Source: Lingula anatina (taxonomy: Eukaryota; Brachiopoda; Lingulata; Lingulida; Lingulidae). From it: a stretch of DNA of 64,000 bases. The stretch's first letter is position 1. The number at the start of each line of letters is the position of its first letter. Shown one piece after another: positions 40,867 through 53,881 of the stretch. Location of the stretch: assembly GCF_001039355.2 (NCBI RefSeq), contig NW_019775765.1:8276-72275 (forward strand), read 5' to 3'. A program made the position numbers and the translations under genes. The notes beneath the pieces are model-generated. The model ran no database searches. It saw only the letters and a program-made list of their open reading frames with translations, and was not told the DNA's origin.

Positions 40867-41211
40867 CTGAAAAATAATTATTAAACATTAATTATATATT
40901 TAAAACAGGACGAACTTCTTTTTTTTAAATAGACACTGAAAAATAAGTTGGCTACATTCTGTAAAATTTATATATGTGACTGATGACATATATGAGGAAC
41001 AGTTCAGAACATTTTTTTTTTTAGTTGAGACAGTTTAACTTGGCCAGTGATATCACAAGACATCTCACACCAAGTTATCATATATTTTCTAATGATAGGA
41101 ATCTAACCGTCCTGATGTAACTTACATTTGGAGTTGACCATATCAATGATACTGGTCAATAAAAAAAGAGGAATTAGATTGAGAAATCACACACATGCAC
41201 ACATACATACA

Positions 41212-41212
<1 letters not shown>

Positions 41213-41250
<38 letters not shown>
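41213..41250. repeat. (CA)n microsatellite
   Basis: About 19 CA units. Confidence 0.95.
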
Positions 41251-41253
<3 letters not shown>

Positions 41254-41849
41254 GACATACATACTAGGTTGTACCAGTTGTACCATCACAACTGGAGTGG
41301 AAATGTGCCCTATAGAGGGCAGTAGTCTCCAGGGTCACTTTAACAGAAGAAAGATGGATGTAACATTTGAGCGTGCAACACACACTTTCCATCCACATAT
41401 AATTACAGCACACACACCATTATTGCATTTTCAACCATTTTCAATAATACAAACATGTTCTCAGGCTATCAAGACCATCCTCTGATGTCTACAGGGGACT
41501 GGGTTGATGTCCCACGGGGATGTCTACCTAATACCATTATAGAAAGGTCAGCTGAGTTTATTTGACACCTCTTTTTGCATTGCTGGAGTGAAAACATCAA
41601 TAAAGCACTTTATCTGTTTTTTTTAGTGGGAGGTTTTTAGAGCCTGTTCACAATGCACAAAATGGAATTGTGTTTTTATTGCTTTCCATTTCTAACATTA
41701 TCAACCAATGGACAAATGCTTTTGGGATTAAAATGTTTATAATACAAACAGCATTTCAGTTTCAGGCTTAAGCATACAGGCTAATCTTTGATGCTTCAAC
41801 TTTCTGAAGTTTTAGATACACTTTTTATTTTCAACAAAAACAATGAACC

Positions 41850-41852
<3 letters not shown>

Positions 41853-41894
<42 letters not shown>
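41853..41894. repeat. (GA)n microsatellite
   Basis: About 21 GA units. It lies just left of the duplicated segment that starts at 41943. Confidence 0.95.
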
Positions 41895-41897
<3 letters not shown>

Positions 41898-42399
41898 CAC
41901 TGACCTAGCAAGAAAATCTACGACCTGGAACCAACAGGTCAATTTTAATAGTAATTTGAACACTACACACAATTCACAGAATATTGGATGCAATAGACCT
42001 TGCGATAGATGATAGCTGTCAGCATATGTGTCACAAATTCTTGAAAGCCACTGCTACTCCTGGAATAATTGGCTATCTCTTCCTCTTGGGAACTTGAGTG
42101 TTCTCTAGATGTGTGGTGCTTTGTATTCAGCACAAAGTGATCTCTGTATAACTGATATTCTCCACCCTCTGCTGCTTAAGTGCCTACTTCTGAAATACTC
42201 AGGACTGTAGTAGTTTTATATACAAGCTTTTTTAGGCACTTTTTATTTGGCACAAAGTAAGCTGTGTATATAAATATCCCCTGCCCTCCAGTGCTAAAAG
42301 CCCACTTTTGAAATGCTTATGTCTGAAGTGGTTTTATATATACACAGGAACTGATGACACATTATCACTATACTGTCTAGAATAATTATCACTGATTTA

Positions 42400-42719
42400 G
42401 GCTTCGTTCACATGCAATGTCTATTTTCTAAATTCTATTTTCTATTCTCGGTATGTCTTAGGCTTCATTCACATGCAATGTCTATTTTCTAAATTCTATT
42501 TTCTATTCGCGATATGTCTTATGATCACAGGCTGTGCCCTGAATATCCCGCGGCGTAATTACTGGCAGCGCGAGCCAGTTACTATAAGTTACTATAAGTA
42601 ATACTGGCTCGCGCTGCCAGTAATTACGCGGCGGGATATTCAGGGCACAGACCGTGATCATAAGATAGCGCGAATAGAAAATAGAATTTAGAAAATAGAC
42701 ATTGCATGTGAACGAAGCC
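42400..42719. mobile_element. MITE family A, copy 1, with a duplicated left end
   Basis: Long inverted ends begin GGCTTCGTTCACATGCAATG, with CTGTGCCCTGAATATCCCG and GGCAGCGCGAGCCAG further in, so nearly the whole element can fold back. TA (or TTA/TAA) flanks both sides. The left 60 bp is tandemly repeated (42400 and 42463). The matching empty site is in the duplicated copy near 43731, which confirms an insertion. No transposase. Confidence 0.9.
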
Positions 42720-43075
42720 TAAGTCAGCTGTTATAGAAAAAAACTCTTAAGAGTCTATATCAACAGCTCATATTTTCATTATGGTAATGCAAGGACATTT
42801 CTATACCTCATACTCACTAATGTATTAGTGAAATTATTCTAATATATATTTTATCTTTCTGCTACATTTCACATCAAAACAGAGAGTGAAGATCGGGAGT
42901 CATGGCTTATCTCCCAGTTCTTTATTTAATTACACAGCAAATATATAGAAATGTTACACTCTCATAATAGAATAGGTGATCATTCCAAGGTACCTTTTCC
43001 CCTCCCTGCTTCATATAACATGATGGTAATGGCTTCCTACATCAATGGCTGCTAATACTCCTCTTATTAGACTTA

Positions 43076-43276
43076 GGCTCTATTCCCATAGATTGTAGAT
43101 CGATCTATCCCCGCGGGGAGTCTCACCAGATTACTTTCAGATAATCCGACTTAAATGTCCGTCCCGCCTACTACAAGCTTTAAGGGGGTAATTAACTTTC
43201 GTGTCCGCCCGGCTGACAGCTATTTAGCGTGAACCCCCAGGGAGTTAGGTCGATCTAAAGTAGGTCGATCTAATCT
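43076..43276. mobile_element. MITE family B, copy 1 (cut by assembly gap)
   Basis: Starts GGCTCTATTCCCATAG after GACTTA, with TAGATCGATCTA near both ends and the core CCCCCAGGGAGTTAGGTCG. The right end is cut off at the N. The second haplotype copy lacks it: GACTTA continues into CAATGTC at 44096, so the site is TTA. Confidence 0.88.
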
Positions 43277-44241
43277 NTTTTAATAGTAATTTGAACACTA
43301 CACACAATTCACAGAATATTGGATGCAATAGACCTTGCGATAGATGATAGCTGTCAGCATACGTGTCACAAATTCTTGAAAGCCACTGCTACTCCTGGAA
43401 TAATTGGCTATCTCTTCCTCTTGGGAACTTGAGTGTTCTCTAGATGTGTGGTGCTTTGTATTCAGCACAAAGTGATCTCTGTATAACTGATATTCTCCAC
43501 CCTCTGCTGCTAAAGTGCCTACTTCTGAAATACTCAGGACTGTAGTAGTTTTATATACAAGCTTGTTTTAGGCACTTTTTATTTGGCACAAAGTAAGCTG
43601 TGTATATAAATATCCCTCGCCCTCCAGTGCTAAAAGCCCACTTTTGAAATGCTTATGTCTGAAGTGGTTTTATATATACACAGGAACTGATGACACATTA
43701 TCACTATACTGTCTAGAATAATTATCACTGATTAAGAAGTCAGCTTTTATAGAAAAAAAACTCTTAAGAGTCTATATCAAAAGCTCATATTTTCATTATG
43801 GTAATGCAAGGACTGCATTTTTATACCTCATTCTCACTAATGTATTAGTGAAATTATTCTAATATATATTTTATCTTTCTGCTACATTTCACATCAAAAC
43901 AGAGAGTGAAGATCGGGAGTCATGGCTTATCTCCCAGTTCTTTATTTAATTACACAGCAAAGATATAGAAATGTTACACTCTCATAATAGAATAGGTGAT
44001 CATTCCATGGTACCATTTCCCCTCCCTGCTTCATATAACATGATGGTAATGGCTTCCTACATCTATGGCTGCTAATACTCCTCTTATTAGACTTACAATG
44101 TCAATGGTCATAATGACTATGACTGTCCTCATGTTATCAACAATACAGCACTCATAGGGCTGTTATCACCTTATGTGATAATGAAGTGATAAGTTGATAA
44201 TGTTGTTCACACCTGGCACTTCATGCCCCATTGTCAGATGT

Positions 44242-44242
<1 letters not shown>

Positions 44243-44281
<39 letters not shown>
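44243..44281. repeat. (GA)n microsatellite
   Basis: About 19 GA units, followed 50 bp later by a 28 nt A run (44329-44356). Confidence 0.95.
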
Positions 44282-44284
<3 letters not shown>

Positions 44285-44325
44285 ATATTTGAGGTGGGGT
44301 AGAGGGAAATAAAAGAAAGACAGTC

Positions 44326-44358
<33 letters not shown>

Positions 44359-44469
44359 CTAGTTATCTGAGGTAATAGGTACATTATCACAGTACAAGAA
44401 TAAAATATCTGCCTGAGCAGTTTCCCCTGTGTGAACTTTATGTGTAATGTCTTCAGGTAGTCCACAATA

Positions 44470-44684
44470 GGACCCCATTTCCAGAGATTAGATCGATCTA
44501 CTTTAGATCAAGCTAACTCCCTGGGGGTTCACGCTAAATAGCTGTCAGCCGGGCAGACACGAAAGTTAATTACCCCCTTACAGCTTGTAGTAGGTGGGAC
44601 GGACATTTAAGCCTGATAATCCAACAGTAATCTAGTGAGACTCCCCGCAGGGATAGATCGATCTAAAAGCTCTGGGAATACAGC
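44470..44684. mobile_element. MITE family B, copy 2
   Basis: Left end GGACCCCATTTCCAGAG and TAGATCGATCTA; right end GATCGATCTAAAAGCTCTGG then CAGC|TTA. It shares the core CTCCCTGGGGGTTCACGCTA with the other family B copies. Non-coding. Confidence 0.88.
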
Positions 44685-45057
44685 TTAGGTTTCCTCTAGT
44701 ACTAAGATCCCCCTCCTTTACACCATCTCCATGTTGACATATATGATCAACAGTTAAGAAGATTACACTACTGAACACTGTATCACTACTGGACACCAAC
44801 TGCTGGATAGGAACATGCATGTCATGTGTGCAATGAAAGGTACTTTTTCATGCACGAATTCATATGCATGAAATACGTGCATGTGATCTTAACTTCATAT
44901 GTATGCATGCATATACGTCCTTGTTTATTGAATCAGGACAAAAGCACCAACCATCTGCATGTGTGAGTGTCACCATGAAATGAAAGCCATCTATTAGCAA
45001 TAAGTGATTTTTAAAATACACAGCTGATGTCCACTATATAACTGCCACTGGTGCTCC

Positions 45058-45206
45058 TGGGCCTCGTAACTCAAGCATTGCGCACTGCAAATAGCGATAT
45101 CACACAGAGGCTACAATTTATTATATGGAACGAGTATGGGCAAGTTATGGAATCGAGACGCTTGCGCTTGGTCGCAACAAGCGATGAATTCAAGTTATGG
45201 GGCCCT
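45058..45206. mobile_element. MITE family F, copy 2
   Basis: Ends GGGCCTCGTAACTCAAGC and TTCAAGTTATGGGGCCC are imperfect inverted repeats. The interior GAGTATGGGCAAGTTATGGA matches copy 1 at 16871-16972 in reverse orientation. Confidence 0.7.
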
Positions 45207-45437
45207 GGTTAGCTATGCCACAATACCGAGTGTCTTCTCCTACAATATTATCAATATTACCTGACCATGAAATATCATGCTCTTCTGTCTTAGATATTCC
45301 TGTGAAAATTGATTATTTCAATTCTTCATTATGAGTTGAGCACTGCGTGTTGTGGTGCAGACCACAGTGTATTTTATGTCACATCTTATGAATGAAACTT
45401 AAAATTAATTCATGATAAACTGTGTCACCGAATGTGT

Positions 45438-45500
45438 GCATGTGTGTGTGTGTTTGAGTATGTGTGTGTGTGTGTGTGTGTGTTTGAGTATGTGTGTGTG
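45438..45500. repeat. (GT)n with TTTGAGTA interruptions
   Basis: GT runs separated by the word TTTGAGTA twice, 30 bp apart. Confidence 0.88.
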
Positions 45501-45612
45501 CACCTGCATGCATGCCTGAAGGTTTGTCTTCAGATCCTTACACATTGAGTCACTTAACACATTAGCACAAATGCATGCATGCCCAACACACAGAGGAAGA
45601 GATTTTATCTTA

Positions 45613-45827
45613 CACCCCATTCTCATAGATTAGATCGACCTACATTGGATCGACCTAACTCCCTGGGGGTTCACGCTAAATAGCTGTCAGCCGGGCGGAC
45701 ACGAAAGTTAATTATCCCTTAAAGCTTGTAGTAGGCGGGGACGGACACTTAAGGGGGATTATATGACAGTAATCTAGTGAGACTCCCCGCGGTGATAGAT
45801 CGATCTAAAAGTTGTGAGAACAGAGCC
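45613..45827. mobile_element. MITE family B, copy 3, with TTA target duplication
   Basis: TTA at 45610-45612 and 45828-45830 flank an element starting CACCCCATTCTCATAG and ending TGAGAACAGAGCC. The inner words TAGATCGACCTA and GATAGATCGATCTA are inverted. The TTA duplication fits the PIF/Harbinger superfamily, whose members prefer TWA targets; that assignment is inference. Confidence 0.88.
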
Positions 45828-48191
45828 TTAATCTATCCTTCTAACTAACCTAGCTAAAGGCATTGCCATGTCCTTGTGAAGAAACCATTACCACACTAAT
45901 TGGAATGATCTTTGAAGGGACTTGATCTTTGTCTCAAGCCTTTATTTTCCCTAATTCACTCTTTTCAGACTTAACCTAATTTAGTGACACTAAAGAAGCT
46001 TGTAAACTGGTTAATCGCAATCTACAAGGAGCTTCAAACAGTTTTCAATAAACCTGACTGTCAAACTGGCATTCTCTAATACTTCACCAGATACAAATGA
46101 GACAACACTGACAGGAATATGCACTGGCTAATCATTATGTTCTTCTAATCTCACCACATTTTGCCTGTCTCTATATGAAGACCTGGGTATTGTGATATTA
46201 AGAATCCATGGATACTGAATAACAATCTATAGAGGCCAGTGTGTACATCATCAATCAGCTGTTGTTTATCTCTTACAATCTTATCCAAGTTAACCTGAGA
46301 TGATAAAGCAAAGCCATGATCCTACTAACTTAATGACAGATTTTTAGAAGCATTATTATATCAAGACTTGATCTTAATTCTGAAACAATCTCTTTTATGT
46401 TGTAATCAGGTCAGAAAGAAGTCCCACTAGTACAATAGTTCCCTATAAGGGATTGAAGAACCATTATCCAACATGATCAAATTGCCTACCTCTTTACTTC
46501 AATCATATCTTTCTAATGGTCTTATCTTGCCTGATTTAAGGCGCAGCCCTACAGTATATGGACCTTAGATTTCAGGTGATCATTATCATTATCTCCAATG
46601 ATCCCTTAGTCATTACGGCAACCCATACCAGCCATTATGTTAAACACTACCTGATAGTGAACCCAGTCAATCTAATGTGGAATGACCTACAGTTCACAGC
46701 CATTGAGATCCATACTTGCCCACAATCTATATTAAATCACCAAAATCAAACAAAATATTTTTTCTAAAACTCTGATATTAATTCAGAAACAGTCAATTCA
46801 AAGGCACAATGGATGGAAACACACTTGGTTTGTCATGTCCCTGAGTCAAATCAAGTATACTACTTAGTACTTAGCCTTTTAAGCCTTTGGCAAAAAAGGT
46901 TTACACGCATACTCGCACCCAGCAGCGTTGCCGCAAACCCATACTGTGAGTAAAGCCAGTGAAATGAACATGTAATCTAGTAATGACATTGCATGTGGGG
47001 AAAGTCAGAGTAAAAAGTATTTATATCACCTAGTCTGTGCCACCTGTGCGGAAGCTGTATTTACAGCGTCCAGGAAACAATTTGCAGAGCTTTTTTTTTT
47101 TCTTGGAAAAGAAAATAAAGAGGAAAGAATAAGGGGAAATATATATGTAACCTTTTGAACCTAAAGTTCCCATCAACATCGAGTTCTACTCTACTTTTCC
47201 AACAAATACACATCCTAAAATCACACTTAACACCACTCATCCTAACATAAGCAAAGTAAGAATTTTTTTGTCATATAAATTCTATAAACCAATGTGTGTA
47301 CATGACAAGCATCTATCAATAAAATAAAAATAACAATTATACCATGCTAGTTTAAGCAAACAAGCTTGTGCTATCATAAAAATCTTTTTTTTAAATATAT
47401 TTTTCATGTTGCAGTTATACAGGTTTTAATCAGCATAACAATAAGTGTTGGGGGTCTTTGATGCAATTTTAAAAAATCCTCAATTTTTCTTTAAAAGGAA
47501 AAAAGAAAAAAGTGCCTTAAAAATTACGTACTGGTATATGCACAATATTAAGTGAAAACACTCTGTGATCATCTGCATTGTATCCAAGCAGTAAAATTCC
47601 TCCCAGATACCTGATCTGGTCTCACATGATTTCACACATATATACTTACACCAGGTGTAAGTTATGCAATAATTCTCATTCAAGTCTCCCTATTCCAAAA
47701 CTGCACTTCAGAAGCACATGCCAAACTTTCTCCAAGAAGGACTATTTACTTCAAGTTATTTCATCAAGATTAACGTATCGACTATTTTTTCTGGCAAAAG
47801 ATTTAAAAGCATGCTGCTCTCTATAATGCATACAACCCTGATGCATTCACTGGACAACAGCTGTACCTCAGTAGTACAGAATTAACAGCAGTATAGCCAC
47901 CAAGTGTTTCTTCTTTGCCTTAATGCTGTACAGTCAAAATGTTTGTTTTTCAATGCAAAACTATCCCTCACCTTCTGAAGTGTTCTTTGTCAACTCCAGG
48001 TAAATACTCTGCAATGCTAATCCTCCTCTTAAATATCCTTCTTGTCACCTCCAGTTCTGTAAGTCTACTCACGCTGGCACCACACTGCTAGACAACTACA
48101 TTCCTTGCCACAGCGGGGAGCCACCCCACACCTGACCAAGATAAGCCTAGGGTTAGATTGATACAGACATCACTGATACCGAGGATCTCCT

Positions 48192-48459
48192 GGGGCGTGT
48201 TCACACTGGGAAGTTAGAACGATACATGATCCATATTTAGGCTGTAAATTAAGTCATTTGTACTGTGAAGATAACTAAGCCAATAGTCATACCAACTGTG
48301 AACAACTCCTTTCATCCGAGAATCTAAGAAAACCCTATCTGCCATATCACAAATTTATTACAAAATTTTCTAATTTAAAAGAAATTAGCTTTTGGGTTGC
48401 AGTTAGAGTACCAAAAAAGTCTCATTGTGAGACCGATTTAGTCTGTGTGAACATGCCAC
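48192..48459. mobile_element. Possible MITE (GGCGTGTTCACAC ends)
   Basis: The left end GGGGCGTGTTCACACTG and the right end CTGTGTGAACATGCCAC are imperfect inverted repeats about 270 bp apart. A related single end, GGAGCGTGTTCACACTTGG, occurs near 57369. No target duplication is certain. Confidence 0.42.
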
Positions 48460-51129
48460 ATGCTATTGCCTCCATTTAGGCAGATGGCACTGTAAAATAT
48501 AGCATCAAACTGAACGGACATGATTTAATGAAGATAAAAGATGGCATGATTAATTTTCTCCTCTTCTCCACAAACTGGATGAGACAGCTTGAGTTAAAGA
48601 TGCGTTTTTATAGCCTGAATGAGCATCTGAGAGCTACAGCAGGCAATGATAATATCATATTGGTATCAATGGAGATTGTTTTTCTATGAAACTATAAATG
48701 TTTCAATCTTACAACATAAATGACATGTTGATAAAACCAACTATTTTTTATTTTTCGATCATTTTAATCTTTACTGATTTCAGAAAAAATCCAAAACGAG
48801 GCAATTAATTCTAGTTGCGCGATTCAACCTTATATAATGTAATTCTCATACTTTACCCTATATGCTGGGTAGTAGACAAGGCAGCTGTTTTCTGGCCAAT
48901 GATCCCAATCAGTAGAACCTTACAACCCCTGCCTGTCAATGTCAGCAGCACTGGATATATACTGCCTCACTGATCAGGATAGACAATTTAACTGTCAATA
49001 ATAGGATGTTTTCTCCCTTACCCCTTCTCTCTCTCTCTTTCGCTCTCCTTCCTTCATTTCATCTAGCCAGCCATCTTCTTTCATGACATTTAAAATAACA
49101 AATGCATCCAAGATTCCTTCTAAGCTCTTTTGTGATTTATCCAACTCCAGACTACAATCACAGATATCAATCAGTGACTGAAAGTCTGTATTTTCTTTGA
49201 CAAAGCCACCCTGTAGGGCTATCTTGCTGAGTGCCAGCAATCTGTTTATGTAGCATTATTATCAGTGCATATAAATTAAGCTCAGCATTATCAGAATCCT
49301 TGATCTTAATCACTGAGGAGGAAACTATTGTTATCAAAAGATACTGTAAATATTAACACCAGACTGGAGCATTTATTTGCCGATTATTCCTCTCCAAACA
49401 AAACATATTGGTTTAGGGGACTATCTGTTATTCTAGATTTATTCTTTTGTTACACATAAGACTAAGAATGATATTGACCTTTACATAATTTTGACAATAC
49501 CTGATCTTATCTTGGCTACCTGAAATTGAATTATTTATCTTCTTTCTTTCCCAATTCTTTGTTGAGCTATTTCTTTTAAGCATCTCCATCTTTGTTAGTT
49601 TGGGACGACTCAGTTTCCAGCTGTGCGAAGCAGCTTCCCAATGTTTTATTACTTACTGGCAGAAAAAAAAAAGACCCAAGTCCTCGCTTTTTTTTTCTTG
49701 CTCAAAAACAGATGGATTCTATCCATCCATTTCCTTTCAAAATGTCTGGATATTACAAAAGAAAATACATCCATGAAGAGGTTTTATATGTTCAGTATGG
49801 GGCTTGTTAAATATAGAAAACCACTACTTTTATTTTCTGTCCTTGAATGCGATCAGCAGATTCAAAACAGGAACAAAATTTAATTGGTATCTGACAATCG
49901 GTTCTGATTTAATCAAATTCAGGCTACATTTGCTGGGAATTATCTTATTAACTTCCCTCTCCCTTCTAAACCCCCCCCCCCCCCCAATGAAAACAAATTA
50001 TTCATCATCTTATATACAACTCACTATGACAACTTCACAATACAACACAATGTCATAAGACATTAAAGCAAATGATAAAAGGATCTAAATAAATAATTCA
50101 AATAATACACTATCAGATGAATTTATATTCAGACATCTTTATCTATTTTTCATCCCAGCCAAGGAAAAGCATTGCATGAGCAAATGTATCTTTGACCATC
50201 AAAACAATACAACTAGACAAACAATTAAAACCACCCTTGCAGCAAGAGGAGGAGTAAAAAAACCCATTAAACATCCTATCCTGCCCGCCTCCCAGATGAC
50301 CCAGTCACTGGCAGGTTAATTAATCCGATTATTTGCCCATGGAAATTACTCTATTGTTTTCATCTTAATGATGGTTGTTGGTGTAATTAAATTCAGTCAT
50401 TATGGTATCTTCCTTGGGGGTAAACGATGCAGCCTAGCAGTTAACTGGTCGGAAATGGAATGTAGGTTTCAGCTCGGATTTAAAATAGAAATGCAGGTTC
50501 CTAGGATCTGCTGTAAAAATATTAAAAAGCTAACGTTGCTCCTCACCTCTAGATTAAAGTTTAGTATTCATCAATTCATAATAGAACCCAAGACTATCCA
50601 CTAGAATAAAGAAATCATTTGTCTAAAACACTAGCCATTTACTTTTTATTGTGGGAATAAGTGCAAAATGAAATTAAATTGAGCTCTCGAGTCTCATGCA
50701 GACAGCTCATATCATGGCGTAACCACCTTCAACACAGCTGCAGAAATCACTATAATTAGAATCAGAAATGAATTTGACACTTGGTGTACTTCACAATGAC
50801 CACCATCATAAGGTCAGCTCTCAAATGAACCTTGAAAGAATCCACTATGGATTATATAAGGGTAATAAAGAGACATAACAGCACAGGCTACAGCAATAAA
50901 TAAGACTTGCTTATTGATATATTGCTGTAAAATTCTTAACGGCACATGCTATAGCATAAGCTACAATGTACATGCATAAATGGGACTTTAAATTCATGTC
51001 ATATATTATTATTAATATCAATATTGTTCTTTTTTTACAGGAAAAAATGGCCTCAAACAGCATTTGGGACGATAATTTTTATTAGGAAATTTGGAAAAAT
51101 GTCTCTCTTGTTTGTCTTCAATCTCTCAT

Positions 51130-51202
51130 CCTTGCCCCCTCCCCTCCTCTCTCTCTCTCCCCCCTCTCTCATCCCCTCCCCACTGTCTCTCTCCTCTCCC
51201 CA

Positions 51203-51233
<31 letters not shown>
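51130..51233. repeat. CT-rich block ending in (CT)n
   Basis: A pyrimidine-rich stretch of CCCCTC and CTCT words ending in about 14 CT units. It makes serine/leucine or arginine/glutamate frames that are not genes. Confidence 0.88.
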
Positions 51234-52954
51234 GGTGATGACAGCCCAGTACCATATGGCTGATGCCACAGTGTAAATATTACACCAACCCTGTCAAAAT
51301 AACATGTTAATGTGTGACAGCTGTGTAATGATTCTGGTTCCATTTCATGTGATCTGGTCAACATTATCCACACCAGGAGAGTCTGGCTTTGGTTTATAAC
51401 ACCCACACTGACACTGAGATACTAGATACTTAGATAATTTAAAACAAAAAGGAAAGATGGAGGTAAGCATTGAGCTGATTCTTCAATTCACCAGCTACTA
51501 GTACGGAATAAAAAAAGAAATTCTTTTGTGGATCAAAATTACAACTATTTTCTCACAAAATGGAATGATAATTTTTAATCCAAGGTCAATCTCTGACCAG
51601 AAATTTAAAGAAGGAGCACTGTTAAAGCTATTTTTTGGTTGACCAGTTATTTCTTTGATTTATTCTTTAGCATGTCCACTTTATTTTAATCGATAAAGAA
51701 ACTAGTATTACAGGGAATCTATGCCTGCTTCATTTCTACCATTAGATGCAATATTGTGCTTGTTTTTAACAAGAAAGTTGTTCTTTAACTTGTTCATAAA
51801 TTTCTTTTATTTAACTACTGTACAATTATCCTGCACTGAAATCGACCAAATTTCTGTCTCCAAATCATTTGTGAAATTGCCTCTCAGAGCTGAACAGTAA
51901 AGGTTGCCAGACCCCTCGGAGTGTCTCTCCACATTTAATGCCGATAAAACTACATAAAACACATTTTATTCTTCAAAGGCTGAGGCTTGGCCATATCTGC
52001 CAATCACCAGAGCAGACACTCTGGTAATCAGCATCTCCTGAAAGGTCATCACTTATGATGGAGCAGAAGAAAAATAGTTTGGGACTTTTTTGTTTTTCTT
52101 TTTTATATATATTTCTTCAAGAAAATTAGAAATTATTTAGCAATGACAATTTTTAAGCCAAAGATCGAATATGATCAGAAATTTCATTCTTAACATAGGC
52201 CTCTTTAATGTACAAAATCACTGACTGATCCCCTCTACCCCCCCCCCCCAGCACACAGTTAACCCTTCCTATGTCTAGTCTGATAAAATACCACACATCC
52301 TTGCAGTCCACACCTCCATTTTCTAGACTCGACACCTGTCTCACTACCACTAACAAGAAATTTTCTTAAAATGTTTCACTTCCTCTTTCGAATTAGTGAA
52401 CACGATCAAACAGGAGTGAAAGCATGGGAACAATTCCATCTGTTCCTTGAACTTTTTCTCCTCTGAAGAATAATTTCCATCCTGCCTTCATTCACCTGTT
52501 ACTAAAGCTATTCTTGAAAACTTTTGCCACATGATACTTTAACCCAAACCTTGTTTTCATTCATCACAGCATCAGGTTGCTGAATGCAGGGCTGCAGTGC
52601 AAGCCAAATCATCAGAGTGACAGCATGAAAATGGATTCCATTATTTGATATTACAATTCCCAAGACTTTTAAAACACTCTACGTTTAACAAAAATTCAAT
52701 CCCCCCCCACCCCCCATCGCTCCCACCAGGCCAACTCTTCCCAAGAATCCTCCATCTTCAACCTGGAGAAAGTTAAACCATTAGGCAATGATCTCAGAGG
52801 GACCCACTCACATCAACAATGTAATAGGTTCAGATTGCTGCCCAGTTTGCTCTGTAAATGTTATCATGTTTCCTATATCCACACAGATAGTATAGTGGAG
52901 AGAGAGAGAGAGAGAGAGGTGGTGTACTGGGCAACCCTGAGGGGAATGTGTGCA

Positions 52955-53170
52955 GGGGTGCATTCCCAGAGATTTAGATCGATCCATCCAGATCGACCTA
53001 ACTCCCTGGGGGTTCACGCTAAATTGCAGTCAGTCGAGTGCGCACGACAATTAATTAGCCCCTTACAGCTTTTAGTAGGCGGGACAGATGCTTAAGCCGG
53101 CTAAGCTAACAGTAATCTAGTGAGACTCCCCATAAGGATAGATCAATCTAAAATCTGTGGGAATGGGGTC
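52955..53170. mobile_element. MITE family B, copy 4
   Basis: Starts GGGGTGCATTCCCAGAG with TAGATCGATCCATC, shares the core CTCCCTGGGGGTTCACGCTA, and ends GTGGGAATGGGGTC followed by TAA. It is bracketed by GA microsatellites (52898-52918 and 53172-53211), the right one starting at its end. Confidence 0.88.

Positions 53171-53171
<1 letters not shown>

Positions 53172-53211
<40 letters not shown>
53172..53211. repeat. (GA)n microsatellite next to MITE B4
   Basis: About 20 GA units beginning right at the MITE boundary. Confidence 0.94.
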
Positions 53212-53216
<5 letters not shown>

Positions 53217-53881
53217 GATGGAAAGAGAGAGGGCTAGAGAGAAACAAAGAATGAAAAGTAAGACATATATGACTATAATGACACTTTCTCTGCCTCACTT
53301 GATATCTCACCTCTCCATTTCTCAACATAAACCAGCACATCTCCCATCAATCTCAGATACTACATGCTACATGCAGACTTGTGCGTTTTTGCTCAACAGC
53401 TGACCACTTATAATCATACTGACTTCTTACAGCAGCATAGAGTATTTACCTTCTCCAGGAAAGCCATGTTCAGACAGAACTATTTCAGATCGGCTAGAAT
53501 ATGACCAAACATGGGGCCAAATTAGGACCAATTAATAGAATGCCAAATATAGTCTGAAGTGAACACTGCTTCAGTCCTCTGTAGTACTCAAATCCACAAG
53601 CTGAATCAAACCCAATATGATTGCGAATAATCTTGACATAAAACTGCTAGTGTGGCTATAACAAACATATCTCCTCTTCAAACATCCGTATTAAACAGTC
53701 AGTTAAGAGACTCACGCCAGGTCTGAAGTGGTTGTTAAAGAAAAACAGAATACAGTCCTTGATTAATATGTATATAAAACACACACTTGAAATGGGGCTA
53801 AGAAAAAAATATTAAGTGCATGTTAAAGAGAAAACAGAAAAGTTGCACCTTTAACCAACATAGCACTGGCAGATGACTCAC

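Larger units (their letters stand above)
41943..44095. repeat. Duplicated segment either side of an N, probably two haplotypes
   Basis: Positions 41943-43075 and 43278-44095 are the same sequence, with scattered substitutions and small indels. The left copy is about 315 bp longer because of a MITE at 42400-42719, and it ends in a second MITE (43076-43276) absent from the right copy. The single N at 43277 separates them, and the second copy restarts exactly at the position where the first began (TTTTAATAGTAATTTG). This is best read as two alleles left side by side by the assembler. Confidence 0.85.

Noticed and set aside
48995-49240. Minus-strand ORF with protein-like composition (LIDICDCSLELDKSQKSLEG)
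   Set aside because: It has no ATG start, ends in a CT-repeat-derived arginine/glutamate tail, and I found no matching exon partners; kept only as a weak possibility.
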